Notes: a model not told the origin generated them from the sequence alone. A stretch of 64,000 bases of DNA from Rhizobium sp. CIAT894 (GCF_000172795.2 NZ_CP020950.1:186001-250000), one strand, 5' to 3'; shown: positions 1-8,288, counted from the first letter of the stretch. A program made the numbers and translations.

Positions 1-1
1 C

Positions 2-424
2 CGCGTCAAGTCCTACCTCGATTACGGTGCTTTCACGCCGATCCAGGTGGCGGCGACGCATGCGCTGAACGGCGACGGCTCCGACATTGCTGAGGTTCGC
101 AACGTCTATAAACGCCGCCGCGACGTCATGGTCGAAAGCTTCGGCAAGGCCGGCTTCGATGTGCCGCCGCCGGCTGCGACGATGTTCGCCTGGGCGAAGA
201 TCCCTGAAAAGTTCCGTCATCTCGGTTCGCTTGAGTTTTCCAAGCTCTTGGTCGAGAAGGCCGACGTCGCCGTTGCACCGGGTATCGGCTTCGGCGAAAT
301 GGGCGACGACTACGTCCGTCTGGCGCTCGTCGAGAACGAACACCGCATCCGCCAGGCTGCGCGCAACATCAAACGCTGGCTTAGCGGCGACGAGAAATTT
401 GAAATCAACGTAATGAATCAGTGA
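2..424 (+). CDS. Class I/II aminotransferase, C-terminal part (AlaC-like)
   Basis: The gene enters from outside the window, so only the last 140 residues are visible. They match the small domain of a PLP-dependent fold-type I aminotransferase of the alanine/LL-diaminopimelate aminotransferase type. The catalytic lysine lies upstream and cannot be seen. Visible family landmarks are an AFTPIQVAA segment, a TMFAWAKIPE segment, and a VAVAPGIGFGEMGDDYVRLAL block that carries the substrate-carboxylate arginine. The reaction would be transamination between an amino acid and a 2-oxo acid in the cytosol. The last residues (after NIKRWLSGDEK) look unlike the tail I remember for the rhizobial chromosomal enzyme, which may mark a recombination joint. 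The next gene starts 11 bases downstream. Confidence 0.85.
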   Translation, partial: RVKSYLDYGAFTPIQVAATHALNGDGSDIAEVRNVYKRRRDVMVESFGKAGFDVPPPAATMFAWAKIPEKFRHLGSLEFSKLLVEKADVAVAPGIGFGEMGDDYVRLALVENEHRIRQAARNIKRWLSGDEKFEINVMNQ

Positions 425-435
425 AAGGATACCCG

Positions 436-834
436 ATGCCAATCTTCGGATCATGCCAATGCAAAGCCGTTACGTACCAGGTTCAGGAAATTGATGGACC
501 CATGTGGAATTGCTTCTGTCAAACATGCCGGAAGTCACACGCCGCTGATCACAATACCGCTGCGAAGGTGAAAAGCGAGCACTTCAAGATCCTTACAGGC
601 CAAGATACGCTTCATAGCTTCGAATCGACGCCTGGAAAGCTGCGGTGGTTTTGTTCGGTATGTGGCTCGCACGTTTATGCGGAGCGGCCGGCCAGCCCGG
701 AGCTCAAAGTCGTTAGAGCCGGCACGTTCGATACCGATCCTGGAAGTGTGCCGATGTCAAACGTATGGGTATCGCATGCGAAACCTTGGCTCGCCCATGA
801 TCCATCGAAGGCAAGCTCACCAGAGTTCCCGTAA
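436..834 (+). CDS. GFA-family zinc protein (CENP-V/GFA domain)
   Basis: A protein of 132 residues of the glutathione-dependent formaldehyde-activating enzyme (GFA) family. The zinc-binding pattern is plain: GSCQCKAV near the N-terminus, CFCQTCRKSH around residues 30-40, and WFCSVCGSHVY near residue 75. Family members bind structural zinc, and some have been linked to glutathione-formaldehyde adducts, but most have no proven reaction. I chose ATG 436, which has AAAGGA just upstream, over an in-frame GTG at 421 that overlaps the preceding gene. Its position next to a module rich in alcohol dehydrogenases makes an aldehyde-related role tempting, but that is inference. Confidence 0.8.
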   Translation: MPIFGSCQCKAVTYQVQEIDGPMWNCFCQTCRKSHAADHNTAAKVKSEHFKILTGQDTLHSFESTPGKLRWFCSVCGSHVYAERPASPELKVVRAGTFDTDPGSVPMSNVWVSHAKPWLAHDPSKASSPEFP

Positions 835-1151
835 GTGACCGGGATACTACCTGTCGTAACTGAGGTGGAGCCACGGCGACCGTATATCAAGCGGCAACGC
901 CTCATTCCGTGTCCAGGAGGTTCTAACGCAAACGTGCTGGGTCGGTAAAAGCGGCAGGGATTGCAGACAATAGGTTCGCTTGCACGGCGAGCCCACCCAT
1001 TGAGAGAATAAAGTCGTACGAGACAGAAGACTTCTGCGAAGCAATCCAGCCTTCGAGGTTCGGAAATTACGGGTTGTGAAGGCTCAGGACACCGCAGGAC
1101 TATTTTTGCCCCCACGGGTCCTCAACGACCTCCATTGCGATGTGAGTGAAA
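835..1151. other. Intergenic stretch without recognisable gene
   Basis: Open frames here on both strands lack ribosome binding sites and protein-like composition. I see no RNA gene or repeat. The stretch separates the aminotransferase/GFA pair from the flavin and alcohol dehydrogenase module and could hold an insertion boundary. Confidence 0.4.
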
Positions 1152-1169
1152 ATTGTAAGATTGTCTTAT
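1152..1169 (+). promoter_or_regulatory. Operator-like motif, copy 1 (upstream of FMN reductase-ribBA)
   Basis: The 18-base string ATTGTAAGATTGTCTTAT aligns with three other copies in this module (4404-4421 and 5393-5410 in reverse, 5473-5490 forward). The common core is ATTG-N4-ATTGTC-N2-AT. This is the most diverged copy. It sits 26 bases before the start codon of the FMN reductase, so the binding site would overlap the promoter or leader of that operon. Confidence 0.5.
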
Positions 1170-1194
1170 GCGAGAATGTTGGGAGTCCTGCGAC

Positions 1195-1713
1195 ATGAAA
1201 GTTGTTGTAATAACGGGGAATTTATCGCGCCCCTCGAAAACCCGGGCCGTAGCAGACTTCATGGTGGATCGGGTGCGCGCGTCCGGCAACGAAGCAAGCT
1301 GCTGGGACCTTGTCGACCTTCATCCGCACCTTGGGGCAACAGTGTTGCCCTCCAGCGCCGCTGAGATTGTTAAAGCGGCACTCAACGATATTTTGGCTAG
1401 TGACGTGCTAGTTGTTGGTAGTCCGGTTTACAAAGCATCTTACACTGGGTTGCTGAAGCATTTATTCGACCTTGTCGACATGAAAGCGCTTAAGGGCCGC
1501 TATGTGATCCCTTTTGCAACCGGTAAAGCATCGAGTCACAAGCCGCTCGTCGAAGCCTCGATGGAAGCCTTATTCGACTTTTTCGAAGCGCAAATACATA
1601 GCCGTTTCATTTTCGCTCTCGATGAAGATTTTCAGAACGGTGCTCTTTCTGAGAACCTGCGCGCGCTTGTCGACAGAGAGCTCGATGCCGCGCGTCGCGC
1701 CGTCAGCCCATAA
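1195..1713 (+). CDS. NAD(P)H-dependent FMN reductase (SsuE/MsuE-like)
   Basis: A flavodoxin-like protein of 172 residues. The N-terminal VVVITGNLSRPSKTRAVAD matches the phosphate-binding loop of the NADPH-dependent FMN reductase family, and VLVVGSPVYKASYTGLLKHL around residue 75 is the family's flavin-contact motif. It would reduce free FMN with NAD(P)H and hand it to a two-component monooxygenase, or act as an azo- or quinone reductase. ATG 1195 starts the conserved fold directly; a frame extension upstream carries no domain. It ends 16 bases before ribBA with a strong AAGGAGGAGG between them, so the two genes form one operon: one makes flavin, the other reduces it. No partner monooxygenase is obvious, apart from the small ABM-domain protein further on. 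Confidence 0.8.
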   Translation: MKVVVITGNLSRPSKTRAVADFMVDRVRASGNEASCWDLVDLHPHLGATVLPSSAAEIVKAALNDILASDVLVVGSPVYKASYTGLLKHLFDLVDMKALKGRYVIPFATGKASSHKPLVEASMEALFDFFEAQIHSRFIFALDEDFQNGALSENLRALVDRELDAARRAVSP

Positions 1714-1729
1714 TAAGGAGGAGGATTCC

Positions 1730-3010
1730 ATGTCTTTTTCGAGCATAGATGAGGCGATCGAGGCGATCGAAGCGGGCGAGATGGTTATCGTGGTCGACGA
1801 CGAAAACCGGGAGAATGAAGGCGACCTAGTCGTTGCTGCCGAAAAAATAACAGCTGAGCACATCGCTTTCATGATGAAATATGCGAGAGGCCTTATCTGC
1901 GTGCCACTTCCAGCCGAACGTCTCGACAAACTCGAGATCCCCCTGATGGTCACACGTAATTCGGACTCACTGCAGACGGCATTTACCGTTTCCGTCGATT
2001 GCAAACACGGCACAACGACAGGGATTTCAGCCGAAGATCGAGCAGCAACCGTCAAGTCGCTCATCGATCCGCAGACGCGGCCGGAAGACCTATCGCGACC
2101 GGGTCACATTTTTCCTTTGCGTGCAAATCGTCTCGGTGTCCTGGGCCGTCCTGGCCACACCGAAGCTGCCGTGGATCTTGCACGACTGGCCGGTCTGGCG
2201 CCGGCTGGCGTAATCTGCGAGATCGCCAATGACGACGGAACCATGTCTCGACTGCCAGATCTCGAGAAGTTCGCAATCGAACATGGCCTGCACATAGTAA
2301 CGATCGACGCTTTGATTGAATACTGCAGGAGTCGTGATACGAGGGTAAAGCGTTACGCGCAGTCCTTTATGCCAACGCGGTTTGGGGATTTCAAGGCAAT
2401 TGCTTATCGCGATAGTTTGACGGGAACGGAACACTTAGCTTTGACACTTGGCGAGTTGTGCGAGAAGGAAGACGTTCTGGTACGGGTGCATTCTGAATGT
2501 CTGACAGGTGAGGCGTTCCGGTCCATGCGATGCGACTGCGGTCAACAGCTCGAAATGGCTCTTCGGGCGGTCCAGTTAGCGGGCGCTGGTTGCGTGATCT
2601 ACATGCGTGGGCAAGAGGGGCGTGGCATCGGCTTAGGAAACAAAATTGCGGCTTACAGCCTGCAGGATCATGGTCGTGATACTCTTGAGGCAAATCGGGA
2701 ACTCGGCTTCGCATCTGATTCCCGCGAATATAACGCAGCGGCGGATATCATCCGCGACCTCGGTATCGGCAGCGTTCGGCTTCTGACCAACAATCCTACA
2801 AAAATAGAGGCGCTGCGAACGTCAGGCGTCATCGTGTCGTCTCGCCAGAGTCTGATCGCCGCATCTAGCGCGTCCAACATCACTTATCTTAAGACAAAGC
2901 GCGATCGGTTTGGCCACCTGTTGGACCAGGACACGTCAGCTGAACACGTCGGCCGGAACAACGTCTTTTCAGTGTTTGGCGCGCAGGTGTTCTCTGGACC
3001 CCTTGGGTAA
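1730..3010 (+). CDS. ribBA: Bifunctional 3,4-dihydroxy-2-butanone-4-phosphate synthase / GTP cyclohydrolase II
   Basis: A protein of 426 residues that supplies both riboflavin precursors: DHBP from ribulose 5-phosphate and the pyrimidine from GTP. The N-terminal RibB half has the acidic loop VVDDENRENEGDL at about residue 20 and the GHIFPL and GHTEAAVDL motifs near 120-145. The C-terminal RibA half has the zinc cysteines in SECLTGEAFRSMRCDCG, GQEGRGIGLGNK, and RLLTNNPTKIEAL. The acidic loop reads DDEN where DDED is usual. ATG 1730 follows AAGGAGGAGG by a good distance; an upstream extension of the frame runs inside the FMN reductase gene and is not real. As an accessory copy beside flavoenzyme genes it probably raises flavin supply for this module. 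No FMN riboswitch is seen. Confidence 0.93.
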   Translation: MSFSSIDEAIEAIEAGEMVIVVDDENRENEGDLVVAAEKITAEHIAFMMKYARGLICVPLPAERLDKLEIPLMVTRNSDSLQTAFTVSVDCKHGTTTGISAEDRAATVKSLIDPQTRPEDLSRPGHIFPLRANRLGVLGRPGHTEAAVDLARLAGLAPAGVICEIANDDGTMSRLPDLEKFAIEHGLHIVTIDALIEYCRSRDTRVKRYAQSFMPTRFGDFKAIAYRDSLTGTEHLALTLGELCEKEDVLVRVHSECLTGEAFRSMRCDCGQQLEMALRAVQLAGAGCVIYMRGQEGRGIGLGNKIAAYSLQDHGRDTLEANRELGFASDSREYNAAADIIRDLGIGSVRLLTNNPTKIEALRTSGVIVSSRQSLIAASSASNITYLKTKRDRFGHLLDQDTSAEHVGRNNVFSVFGAQVFSGPLG

Positions 3011-3246
3011 CGGAGCCGCCCTCGCCACTTACCTGCCGGTGATCGTAGGGGGCCGCCTTTGACCGGCAGAGTCCTAGAGCTTTTGCGTGGGCCCTGCCAG
3101 CACATCATTCGTGCAGGCGTATCGGAGTGATGTGGCCCGCGATTGCATCGAAAGCAGCGTTCGACCATATCTCGTCTTGAGCACGGCTGTTCCGACGGAT
3201 CGCATTTAATCGCGGTCCGTCTTGTCTTTCGAAAAGTCTCGCAAAA

Positions 3247-4353
3247 CTAATGCTTCATGCGAAGGATCGGCTTAATGACTTTGCCGCTCTCGGAATCAGC
3301 CATCGCCTCGTTGATCTGGTCGAGGTCATAGAACTGAACCAGTTTGTCGAACGGGAAAAGTCCCTGCTGCCAATACTCGATCAACTGCGGGACGAACTCG
3401 GACGGAATGCTTTGTCCTTCGACAACGCCGATCAATGTGCGGCCGAAAAGGAAGTTCCCGATATCGATCGTGCCTTCAGTGCCGAGCGCGGACGAGCCAA
3501 CGAGACCGCATGTTCCCGGCGTACCAAGGCAGTCGACTGCCTGACGGAAAACTCGCGGCGAACTCGTGCATTCCAAGCTGAAATCAACGCCTGCGGGGAC
3601 GATCTTCCTGATCGCGGCAACGCTGTCCAATTTGCGGGCATTTATCGTGTGCGTCGCGCCGAGTTCGCGCGAAAGTTCCAGCCGTTCATCGTTCAAGTCG
3701 ATCACGATGATGGTCGCGCATCCGGCGATTTTCGCGGCCATCGTAGCCGCCATGCCAACCGCACCAGCACCGAACACTGCTATTGACGAGCCGGGCTTCG
3801 GCTTGAGGCAATTCAGTACCGCGCCAGCACCGGTCTGAAGCCCGCACCCGAGCGGTCCGATCAACTCGAGTGGAACATCCTTTGCAACCTTCACGGCGTT
3901 TCGTTCGCTGGCGATGGCGTAGGTTGCAAATGACGACTGCTCGAAGAAGCAGCCACTAATCTGTTTCCCGTGAGAATCATGGATCGGACAGGTGCCATCC
4001 GGACGAGTGCCGCGGAAATTGCGACCGAAGAAGTCCTCGCAGTAGAAAGGTGTACCGGAAAGGCACTTTTCGCACTTGCCGCAATAGGCGTAGCTCAAAG
4101 CAACGTGATCACCGGGCACAAGATCTTTAACTGCGCTCCCGACGGCCTCGACGACGCCAGAGCCTTCGTGTCCCAACACAACAGGTTGAGGTACGTCATA
4201 TCCCTGGTCCCTGACCACCAGGTCGGTATGACATACCCCCGATGCGACGATGCGGACCAAAATCTCGTCTGCACGAGGTTCCTCAATCCCTATGCATTCC
4301 AAGATCAAGGGCTTCGCCTTTTCGCGCGAAACCGCCGCATATGCCTGCTTCAT
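3247..4353 (-). CDS. Zinc-dependent alcohol dehydrogenase (aryl/benzyl-alcohol type), copy 1
   Basis: A medium-chain dehydrogenase of 368 residues. Catalytic zinc ligands are in ASGVCHTDL and GHEGSGVVEAVG. The structural zinc lobe is CGKCEKCLSGTPFYC. The nucleotide-binding turn is VFGAGAVGMAA, followed by IIVIDLNDERL with the aspartate that favours NAD. The long insert after the zinc lobe and the PLGCGLQTGAG segment place it with aryl-alcohol and class III-like dehydrogenases. It would oxidise a primary or aromatic alcohol to the aldehyde in the cytosol. The start was set at the ATG preceded by GGAGGAAC. It is transcribed away from the ABC operon, with an operator-like motif 51-68 bases upstream. 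A clear paralogue lies at 10293-11396. Confidence 0.9.
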   Translation of the reverse strand: MKQAYAAVSREKAKPLILECIGIEEPRADEILVRIVASGVCHTDLVVRDQGYDVPQPVVLGHEGSGVVEAVGSAVKDLVPGDHVALSYAYCGKCEKCLSGTPFYCEDFFGRNFRGTRPDGTCPIHDSHGKQISGCFFEQSSFATYAIASERNAVKVAKDVPLELIGPLGCGLQTGAGAVLNCLKPKPGSSIAVFGAGAVGMAATMAAKIAGCATIIVIDLNDERLELSRELGATHTINARKLDSVAAIRKIVPAGVDFSLECTSSPRVFRQAVDCLGTPGTCGLVGSSALGTEGTIDIGNFLFGRTLIGVVEGQSIPSEFVPQLIEYWQQGLFPFDKLVQFYDLDQINEAMADSESGKVIKPILRMKH

Positions 4354-4717
4354 GTAACTGTTCCTCCAAGGCTCACAACGCAATTCGCGCGAACGTACTC
4401 ATCATCAGACAATCAGTCAATAATTACTCTAATAAATTAGATCAGTTCAACCGGAGCAGGGCTGCATTTTTGCAAAGTCACGAGTGAACGCCGATTTGAA
4501 GTGATCAAAGGGTTCCGATGCATGTTCGAAAGGGAGCATGCGTCTTGTCCCGCTTTGGGCTGAAAGATCGGCAGACGAAAATTTAGTAGCAACGTGTGAG
4601 GCGAGCCGGATGGCGTCGCTTGCCGACGTCGAGCCGGTTCTGAAGGCTATCGACAGCTTCGAGACACCGCTATTGCCAAGTTCAACCGACTACAAACGAT
4701 GCTACTGCCAGCCAGGC
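4354..4717. other. Intergenic region between alcohol dehydrogenase and phosphoglycerate mutase genes
   Basis: It holds the promoter region of the leftward alcohol dehydrogenase, including the motif at 4404-4421. An 89-codon open frame from 4538 runs into the antisense of the mutase gene and shows no domain; I do not regard it as a gene. Confidence 0.4.
4404..4421 (-). promoter_or_regulatory. Operator-like motif, copy 2 (upstream of alcohol dehydrogenase 1)
   Basis: Read on the minus strand this is ATTGACTGATTGTCTGAT, with 17 of 18 bases identical to the copy at 5473-5490. It contains TTGACT, a plausible -35 hexamer for the leftward dehydrogenase gene, so a repressor bound here would block the promoter. 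The two half-units (ATTGACTG, ATTGTCTG) look like a tandem repeat with 8-base spacing. Confidence 0.6.
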
Positions 4718-5347
4718 TTAACAGACAGTACCAACCAGGACGTTAGTCTTCTCGATGATCGAGAGGTCCGACGCAATCCGGTATACAGTTGGCGCGGCGG
4801 TCGGTGACTCAATAGCGAGCGTATCCTGGATCGTGAGGCGTTCGATGCCCTGCTTTAGTGACCTGATCGTATTCCCGTGGGCCACCACAAGAACCGATTT
4901 CCCTCTCAGCAAGGCGGGGAACACTTCGCTTATCAAAAAGGGCAGAACCCTCGCGCTTATGTCCCGTATGCTTTCTCCCCCAGGTGGTGGAGTGCTGTAC
5001 GAGCGGCGCCAAACCTGGACAACATCCTGGCCCCACCGCTCACGTGCCACGTTCTTGTTGATGCCGGTGAGCTGTCCGTAGTCGCGTTCGTTCAACTCGG
5101 TTCTCCTGATTGGCTCCAGCAGATCGCCGTTGGTTTCGTTCAAAATCGCTCTGCAAGTGTCGACTGTGCGCAAGAGGGCAGAGCTAAACGCGATATCGAA
5201 CGAGATGCCGAGGTTCGCGAGCAGTGAGCCGGCTCGCCTGCTCTCAGACCAGCCCTCCTGTGTGAGCGGAACGTCGCTCGTACCCGTGAACTCCCCGCGC
5301 GCGTTCCCTTCGCTTTGGCCATGCCGGACAATCACCAGAGTGGACAT
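4718..5347 (-). CDS. gpmA: 2,3-bisphosphoglycerate-dependent phosphoglycerate mutase-like enzyme
   Basis: A histidine phosphatase superfamily protein of 209 residues. LVIVRHGQSEGN carries the phosphorylated histidine near residue 9; ERDYGQLTGINK, the RRSYSTPPPGGES loop and VLVVAHGNTIRSL complete the pocket. The SYSTPPPGGES loop is typical of true dPGM enzymes rather than general phosphatases, so the likely reaction is 3-phosphoglycerate to 2-phosphoglycerate, although an accessory copy may act on another phosphate ester. ATG 5347 has GGAGGG upstream. It is transcribed away from the ABC operon and shares the motif found in front of the other module promoters. Confidence 0.85.
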   Translation of the reverse strand: MSTLVIVRHGQSEGNARGEFTGTSDVPLTQEGWSESRRAGSLLANLGISFDIAFSSALLRTVDTCRAILNETNGDLLEPIRRTELNERDYGQLTGINKNVARERWGQDVVQVWRRSYSTPPPGGESIRDISARVLPFLISEVFPALLRGKSVLVVAHGNTIRSLKQGIERLTIQDTLAIESPTAAPTVYRIASDLSIIEKTNVLVGTVC

Positions 5348-5392
5348 TCATAACCCTCCCATCGATTTAGCGAACACGAATATTGTCGCACT

Positions 5393-5410
5393 ATCGGACA
5401 ATCAGTCAAG
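5393..5410 (-). promoter_or_regulatory. Operator-like motif, copy 3 (upstream of phosphoglycerate mutase gene)
   Basis: On the minus strand it reads CTTGACTGATTGTCCGAT, with the conserved GATTGTC core and a TTGACT that could serve as the -35 of the leftward mutase gene. A CAATAT sequence about 18 bases further on could be the -10. It lies 46-63 bases before the start codon. Confidence 0.55.
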
Positions 5411-5472
5411 TGCGACTATGTGCAAGTGAAAACAGAACGATGTCAAAAAAACAAACGTCGAAGTTTATATTT

Positions 5473-5490
5473 ATTGACAGATTGTCTGAT
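5473..5490 (+). promoter_or_regulatory. Operator-like motif, copy 4 (upstream of ABC transporter operon)
   Basis: The forward reading is ATTGACAGATTGTCTGAT. It includes TTGACA, a perfect -35 hexamer, and lies 113 bases before the solute-binding protein start. With copy 3 it occupies the divergent promoter region between the mutase gene and the transporter operon. Confidence 0.6.
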
Positions 5491-5602
5491 AGCTCATACC
5501 AATGCACTCCGCCGTATTGAGGAGAGTCCGGCACGGCTTGGGAAGGCAAGGCTCTCGCCTTAACAGACAATGCCGCCCAGAGCGGCCGGAGGAGGAATTT
5601 TC

Positions 5603-6691
5603 ATGAAGAGACGTACATTTCTACAAGCGAGCGGGGCAATTGCTGTAGCCGGCACGTTCGGAATGCCGGGGATTCTTCGCGCCGACGACGCGATCAGTCT
5701 CCTACCTGACACTTGGCCCTCCGAAGGCGCCAACCCAATTGTCGACGCGGGTAAGTTCAAGAAGTCAGGCCCGTGGAAGATCGGACACAGCCACTACGGC
5801 CTCGCTGGTTCAACGCATACCTACCAGACGGCGTTTGAAGCCGAATATGAAATAAAAAAGAACAAGGATCGGATCGCTGATTACCAGTTCCGGAGCGCTG
5901 ATCTCAATGCCTCCAAACAAGTTGCCGATATCGAGGATCTGATCGCCCAGAAGGTCGATGCGATCATCATCGCACCGCTAACCACCGGTTCCGCCGTCGA
6001 GGGCATCAAGAAGGCAAAGGCTGCTGGCATTCCAACCGTAGTCTATCTCGGACGCGTCGACACCGAGGAGTTTACGGTTCAGGTCCAGGGCGACGACTTC
6101 TATTTCGGGCGCGTGATGGCTCAGTTCCTCGTCGACAAGCTTGGCAACAAGGGCAAGGTATGGGTTCTGCGTGGCGTCGCCGGGCATCCCATCGATGCAG
6201 ATCGTTATGCAGGCGCCATGGAAGTCTTCAGCAAGTCTGGACTTCAGATCACGTCGACCCAGCACGGAAGCTGGTCTTATGAGGACTCAAAGAAGATCGC
6301 CGAAAGCTTGTATCTCTCCGACCCCGATGTCGCGGGCATCTGGACCGATGGAGCCAACATGTCTCTTGGCGTTTTGGATGCCTTGCAGGAGGCTGGCGCC
6401 TCAACGATCCCGCCAATCACGGGCGAAGCACTTAACGGCTGGATGCGTCGTTGGAATGACGAAAAACTTTCCTCGATCGGTCCGATTTGCCCACCCGCTC
6501 TGTCTACTGCCGCGCTACGGGCCGCCTTCGCCTTGCTGGATGGGAAGCCGATTCAGCGTAACTGGACGAACCGCCCCAAGCCGATCACCGACGAGACGCT
6601 CTCCCAGTTCTATCGCGCAGATCTCACTGATGCGTACTGGGCGCCGACCGAAATGCCGAACGAAAAGCTCCTTGATTATTTCAAGGCTTGA
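5603..6691 (+). CDS. ABC transporter solute-binding protein, sugar type (RbsB/TorT-like fold)
   Basis: A periplasmic binding protein of 362 residues with an N-terminal twin-arginine-like signal, MKRRTFLQASGAIAVAGTFG, cleaved near ILRADD. The mature part has the type I fold of sugar-binding proteins: KIGHSHYGLAGSTHTYQTAFEAE, then the DIEDLIAQKVDAIIIAPLT stretch typical of RbsB relatives, and a hinge near GIWTDGANMSLG. It would capture the substrate in the periplasm and deliver it to the two permeases encoded downstream. ATG 5603 follows GGAGGAGGA. It is the first gene of a five- to seven-gene rightward operon. The ligand cannot be read from sequence; the neighbouring dehydrogenases suggest an alcohol, polyol or sugar derivative. 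Confidence 0.88.
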   Translation: MKRRTFLQASGAIAVAGTFGMPGILRADDAISLLPDTWPSEGANPIVDAGKFKKSGPWKIGHSHYGLAGSTHTYQTAFEAEYEIKKNKDRIADYQFRSADLNASKQVADIEDLIAQKVDAIIIAPLTTGSAVEGIKKAKAAGIPTVVYLGRVDTEEFTVQVQGDDFYFGRVMAQFLVDKLGNKGKVWVLRGVAGHPIDADRYAGAMEVFSKSGLQITSTQHGSWSYEDSKKIAESLYLSDPDVAGIWTDGANMSLGVLDALQEAGASTIPPITGEALNGWMRRWNDEKLSSIGPICPPALSTAALRAAFALLDGKPIQRNWTNRPKPITDETLSQFYRADLTDAYWAPTEMPNEKLLDYFKA

Positions 6692-6746
6692 TGAACTACG
6701 GGCACGATCACTCGTGCCCGTATCCCTGTCGAAGATGGAAATTCCC

Positions 6747-8276
6747 ATGAGCACGCTTGTCGAGATGGTCGGCATCAACAAATCGTTTGGTTTCACGAAA
6801 GTCCTTTCGGACGTTCGCTTTTCCCTGGAACGTGGCTCCGTGCACGCTCTGATGGGGGAAAACGGCGCGGGGAAGTCCACCCTGATGCGTATTCTGGCGG
6901 GGGTATATCAGCCGGGCGCAGGAAGTGTTCGGCTCCGCGGGGAGGAAGTCAATTTCCGTTCCCCTAAGGAGGCACGGTTGGCGGGAGTGTCGACGGTGTT
7001 TCAGGAGTTTACCCTGATCCCTAATCTCACCGTTGCTGAGAACATGTTCCTGGGCCACGAACCTCGTCGCATTGACGGTTCGATCGATAGCGTCGAGGTA
7101 GTGAAACGCGCTCGCGCTTTGCTGGCTGACGTATTTCCGCAGCTCGACGCAACCGCGGTCGTCGAGACACTGACTGTCGCGCAGCAGCAGGCAGTAGAGA
7201 TCGCGAAGGGACTTACGTCGAACGCGGACGTATTCATCTTCGACGAGCCAACGGCGGCGTTGAACTCGACCGATGTCGCGCATCTTTTCAAGGTTATCCG
7301 CGACCTTAAGGCTCAACATAAGGCTGTCGTCTACATCTCTCATCGCATGAATGAAGTCTTCGAACTATGCGACACCATCACCGTCATGAAAGATGGCGCT
7401 TGGGTAAGGACTGCAAGAGCGCAGGACTTCAACTTGCAAACGCTGGTAGCGACAATGGTTGGTCGCGAACTTCAGAACTTCTTTCCGCCGCGCTCGCAGG
7501 CCACCGGAGCGGCAATGCTGGAGGTTTCGGACTTGCGCCTCGACGACAGCAGCTCGACAGTCACTTTCGTTGTCAGAAAAGGTGAAATCATCGGGCTGGC
7601 AGGGCTCGAAGGACAGGGCCAGCGAGAGATAATGCGTGCCGTTGTGGGCGTTGAATCGCCAAAGGCCATCGCCGTGTGGCGTGCCGGCCCCGACAACAGC
7701 ATGCACGTGGTGAATGTAGGGTCAGGGTTCGCTCGCGCGGTCGCATCAGGAATCGGTTTTATCCCTGAGGACAGGAAGCAGGAAGGGCTGTTCCTGCGCC
7801 TGCCTATCTACGACAACATCGCGCTGGGAAAACAGCTCAATCGGAATATGGCAAGCGTTGCGTGGCGATCGGTGTCGAGGGTCCGCGAGGTGATCAAGTC
7901 GTTACGAGTTGCGGCCGCCGATCCCAATGCGCCCGTAGGTAAACTCTCGGGCGGGAATCAGCAGAAGGTGCTGCTGGGCCGCTGGTTGCTCTCCGGAGTG
8001 GACATCCTCGTTATTGAGGAGCCCACGCGCGGCGTCGACGTCGGTGCAAAGGCAGAGATTTACAGATTGCTGCGGGACTTCAGTGATCGTGGCGGTGCGG
8101 TCGTGGTTTCGTCGCGCGAGCACGCTGAGCTTATAGGGCTCTGCGACAGCATTTTGGTCGTTCATGACAGGAAGATCGTCGGGCAGATGTCCGCAGAGGG
8201 GGCGACCGAGGAAAGAATCCTCGAGACTGCGCTGGGGGCGAGTGCGTCACCGGATCCCCGTGCTGCGGTGCATTGA
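6747..8276 (+). CDS. ABC transporter ATPase with two nucleotide-binding domains (RbsA-like)
   Basis: A duplicated ATPase of 509 residues of the sugar (CUT2) class. The first domain has Walker A GENGAGKST near residue 40, the variant signature LTVAQQQAVEIAKGL, and Walker B VFIFDEPTAAL. The second has the degenerate P-loop usual for this family (GLEGQGQRE), an intact LSGGNQQKVLLG signature and ILVIEEPTRGVDVG. It energises import through the two permeases. The start was taken at the second of two in-frame ATGs (6735 and 6747), because a GATGGAAA sequence lies at ribosome-binding distance from it. The spacing to both neighbours is short, so it belongs to the operon. Confidence 0.93.
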   Translation: MSTLVEMVGINKSFGFTKVLSDVRFSLERGSVHALMGENGAGKSTLMRILAGVYQPGAGSVRLRGEEVNFRSPKEARLAGVSTVFQEFTLIPNLTVAENMFLGHEPRRIDGSIDSVEVVKRARALLADVFPQLDATAVVETLTVAQQQAVEIAKGLTSNADVFIFDEPTAALNSTDVAHLFKVIRDLKAQHKAVVYISHRMNEVFELCDTITVMKDGAWVRTARAQDFNLQTLVATMVGRELQNFFPPRSQATGAAMLEVSDLRLDDSSSTVTFVVRKGEIIGLAGLEGQGQREIMRAVVGVESPKAIAVWRAGPDNSMHVVNVGSGFARAVASGIGFIPEDRKQEGLFLRLPIYDNIALGKQLNRNMASVAWRSVSRVREVIKSLRVAAADPNAPVGKLSGGNQQKVLLGRWLLSGVDILVIEEPTRGVDVGAKAEIYRLLRDFSDRGGAVVVSSREHAELIGLCDSILVVHDRKIVGQMSAEGATEERILETALGASASPDPRAAVH

Positions 8277-8288
8277 GGAGGATAACTT

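Noticed and set aside
1514..1729. 72-residue N-terminal extension of RibBA
   Set aside because: It lies within the FMN reductase gene in another frame, while a strong ribosome binding site sits right before ATG 1730.
4538..4807. 89-codon rightward open frame between alcohol dehydrogenase and mutase genes
   Set aside because: It overlaps the mutase gene antisense, has no domain and no ribosome binding site.
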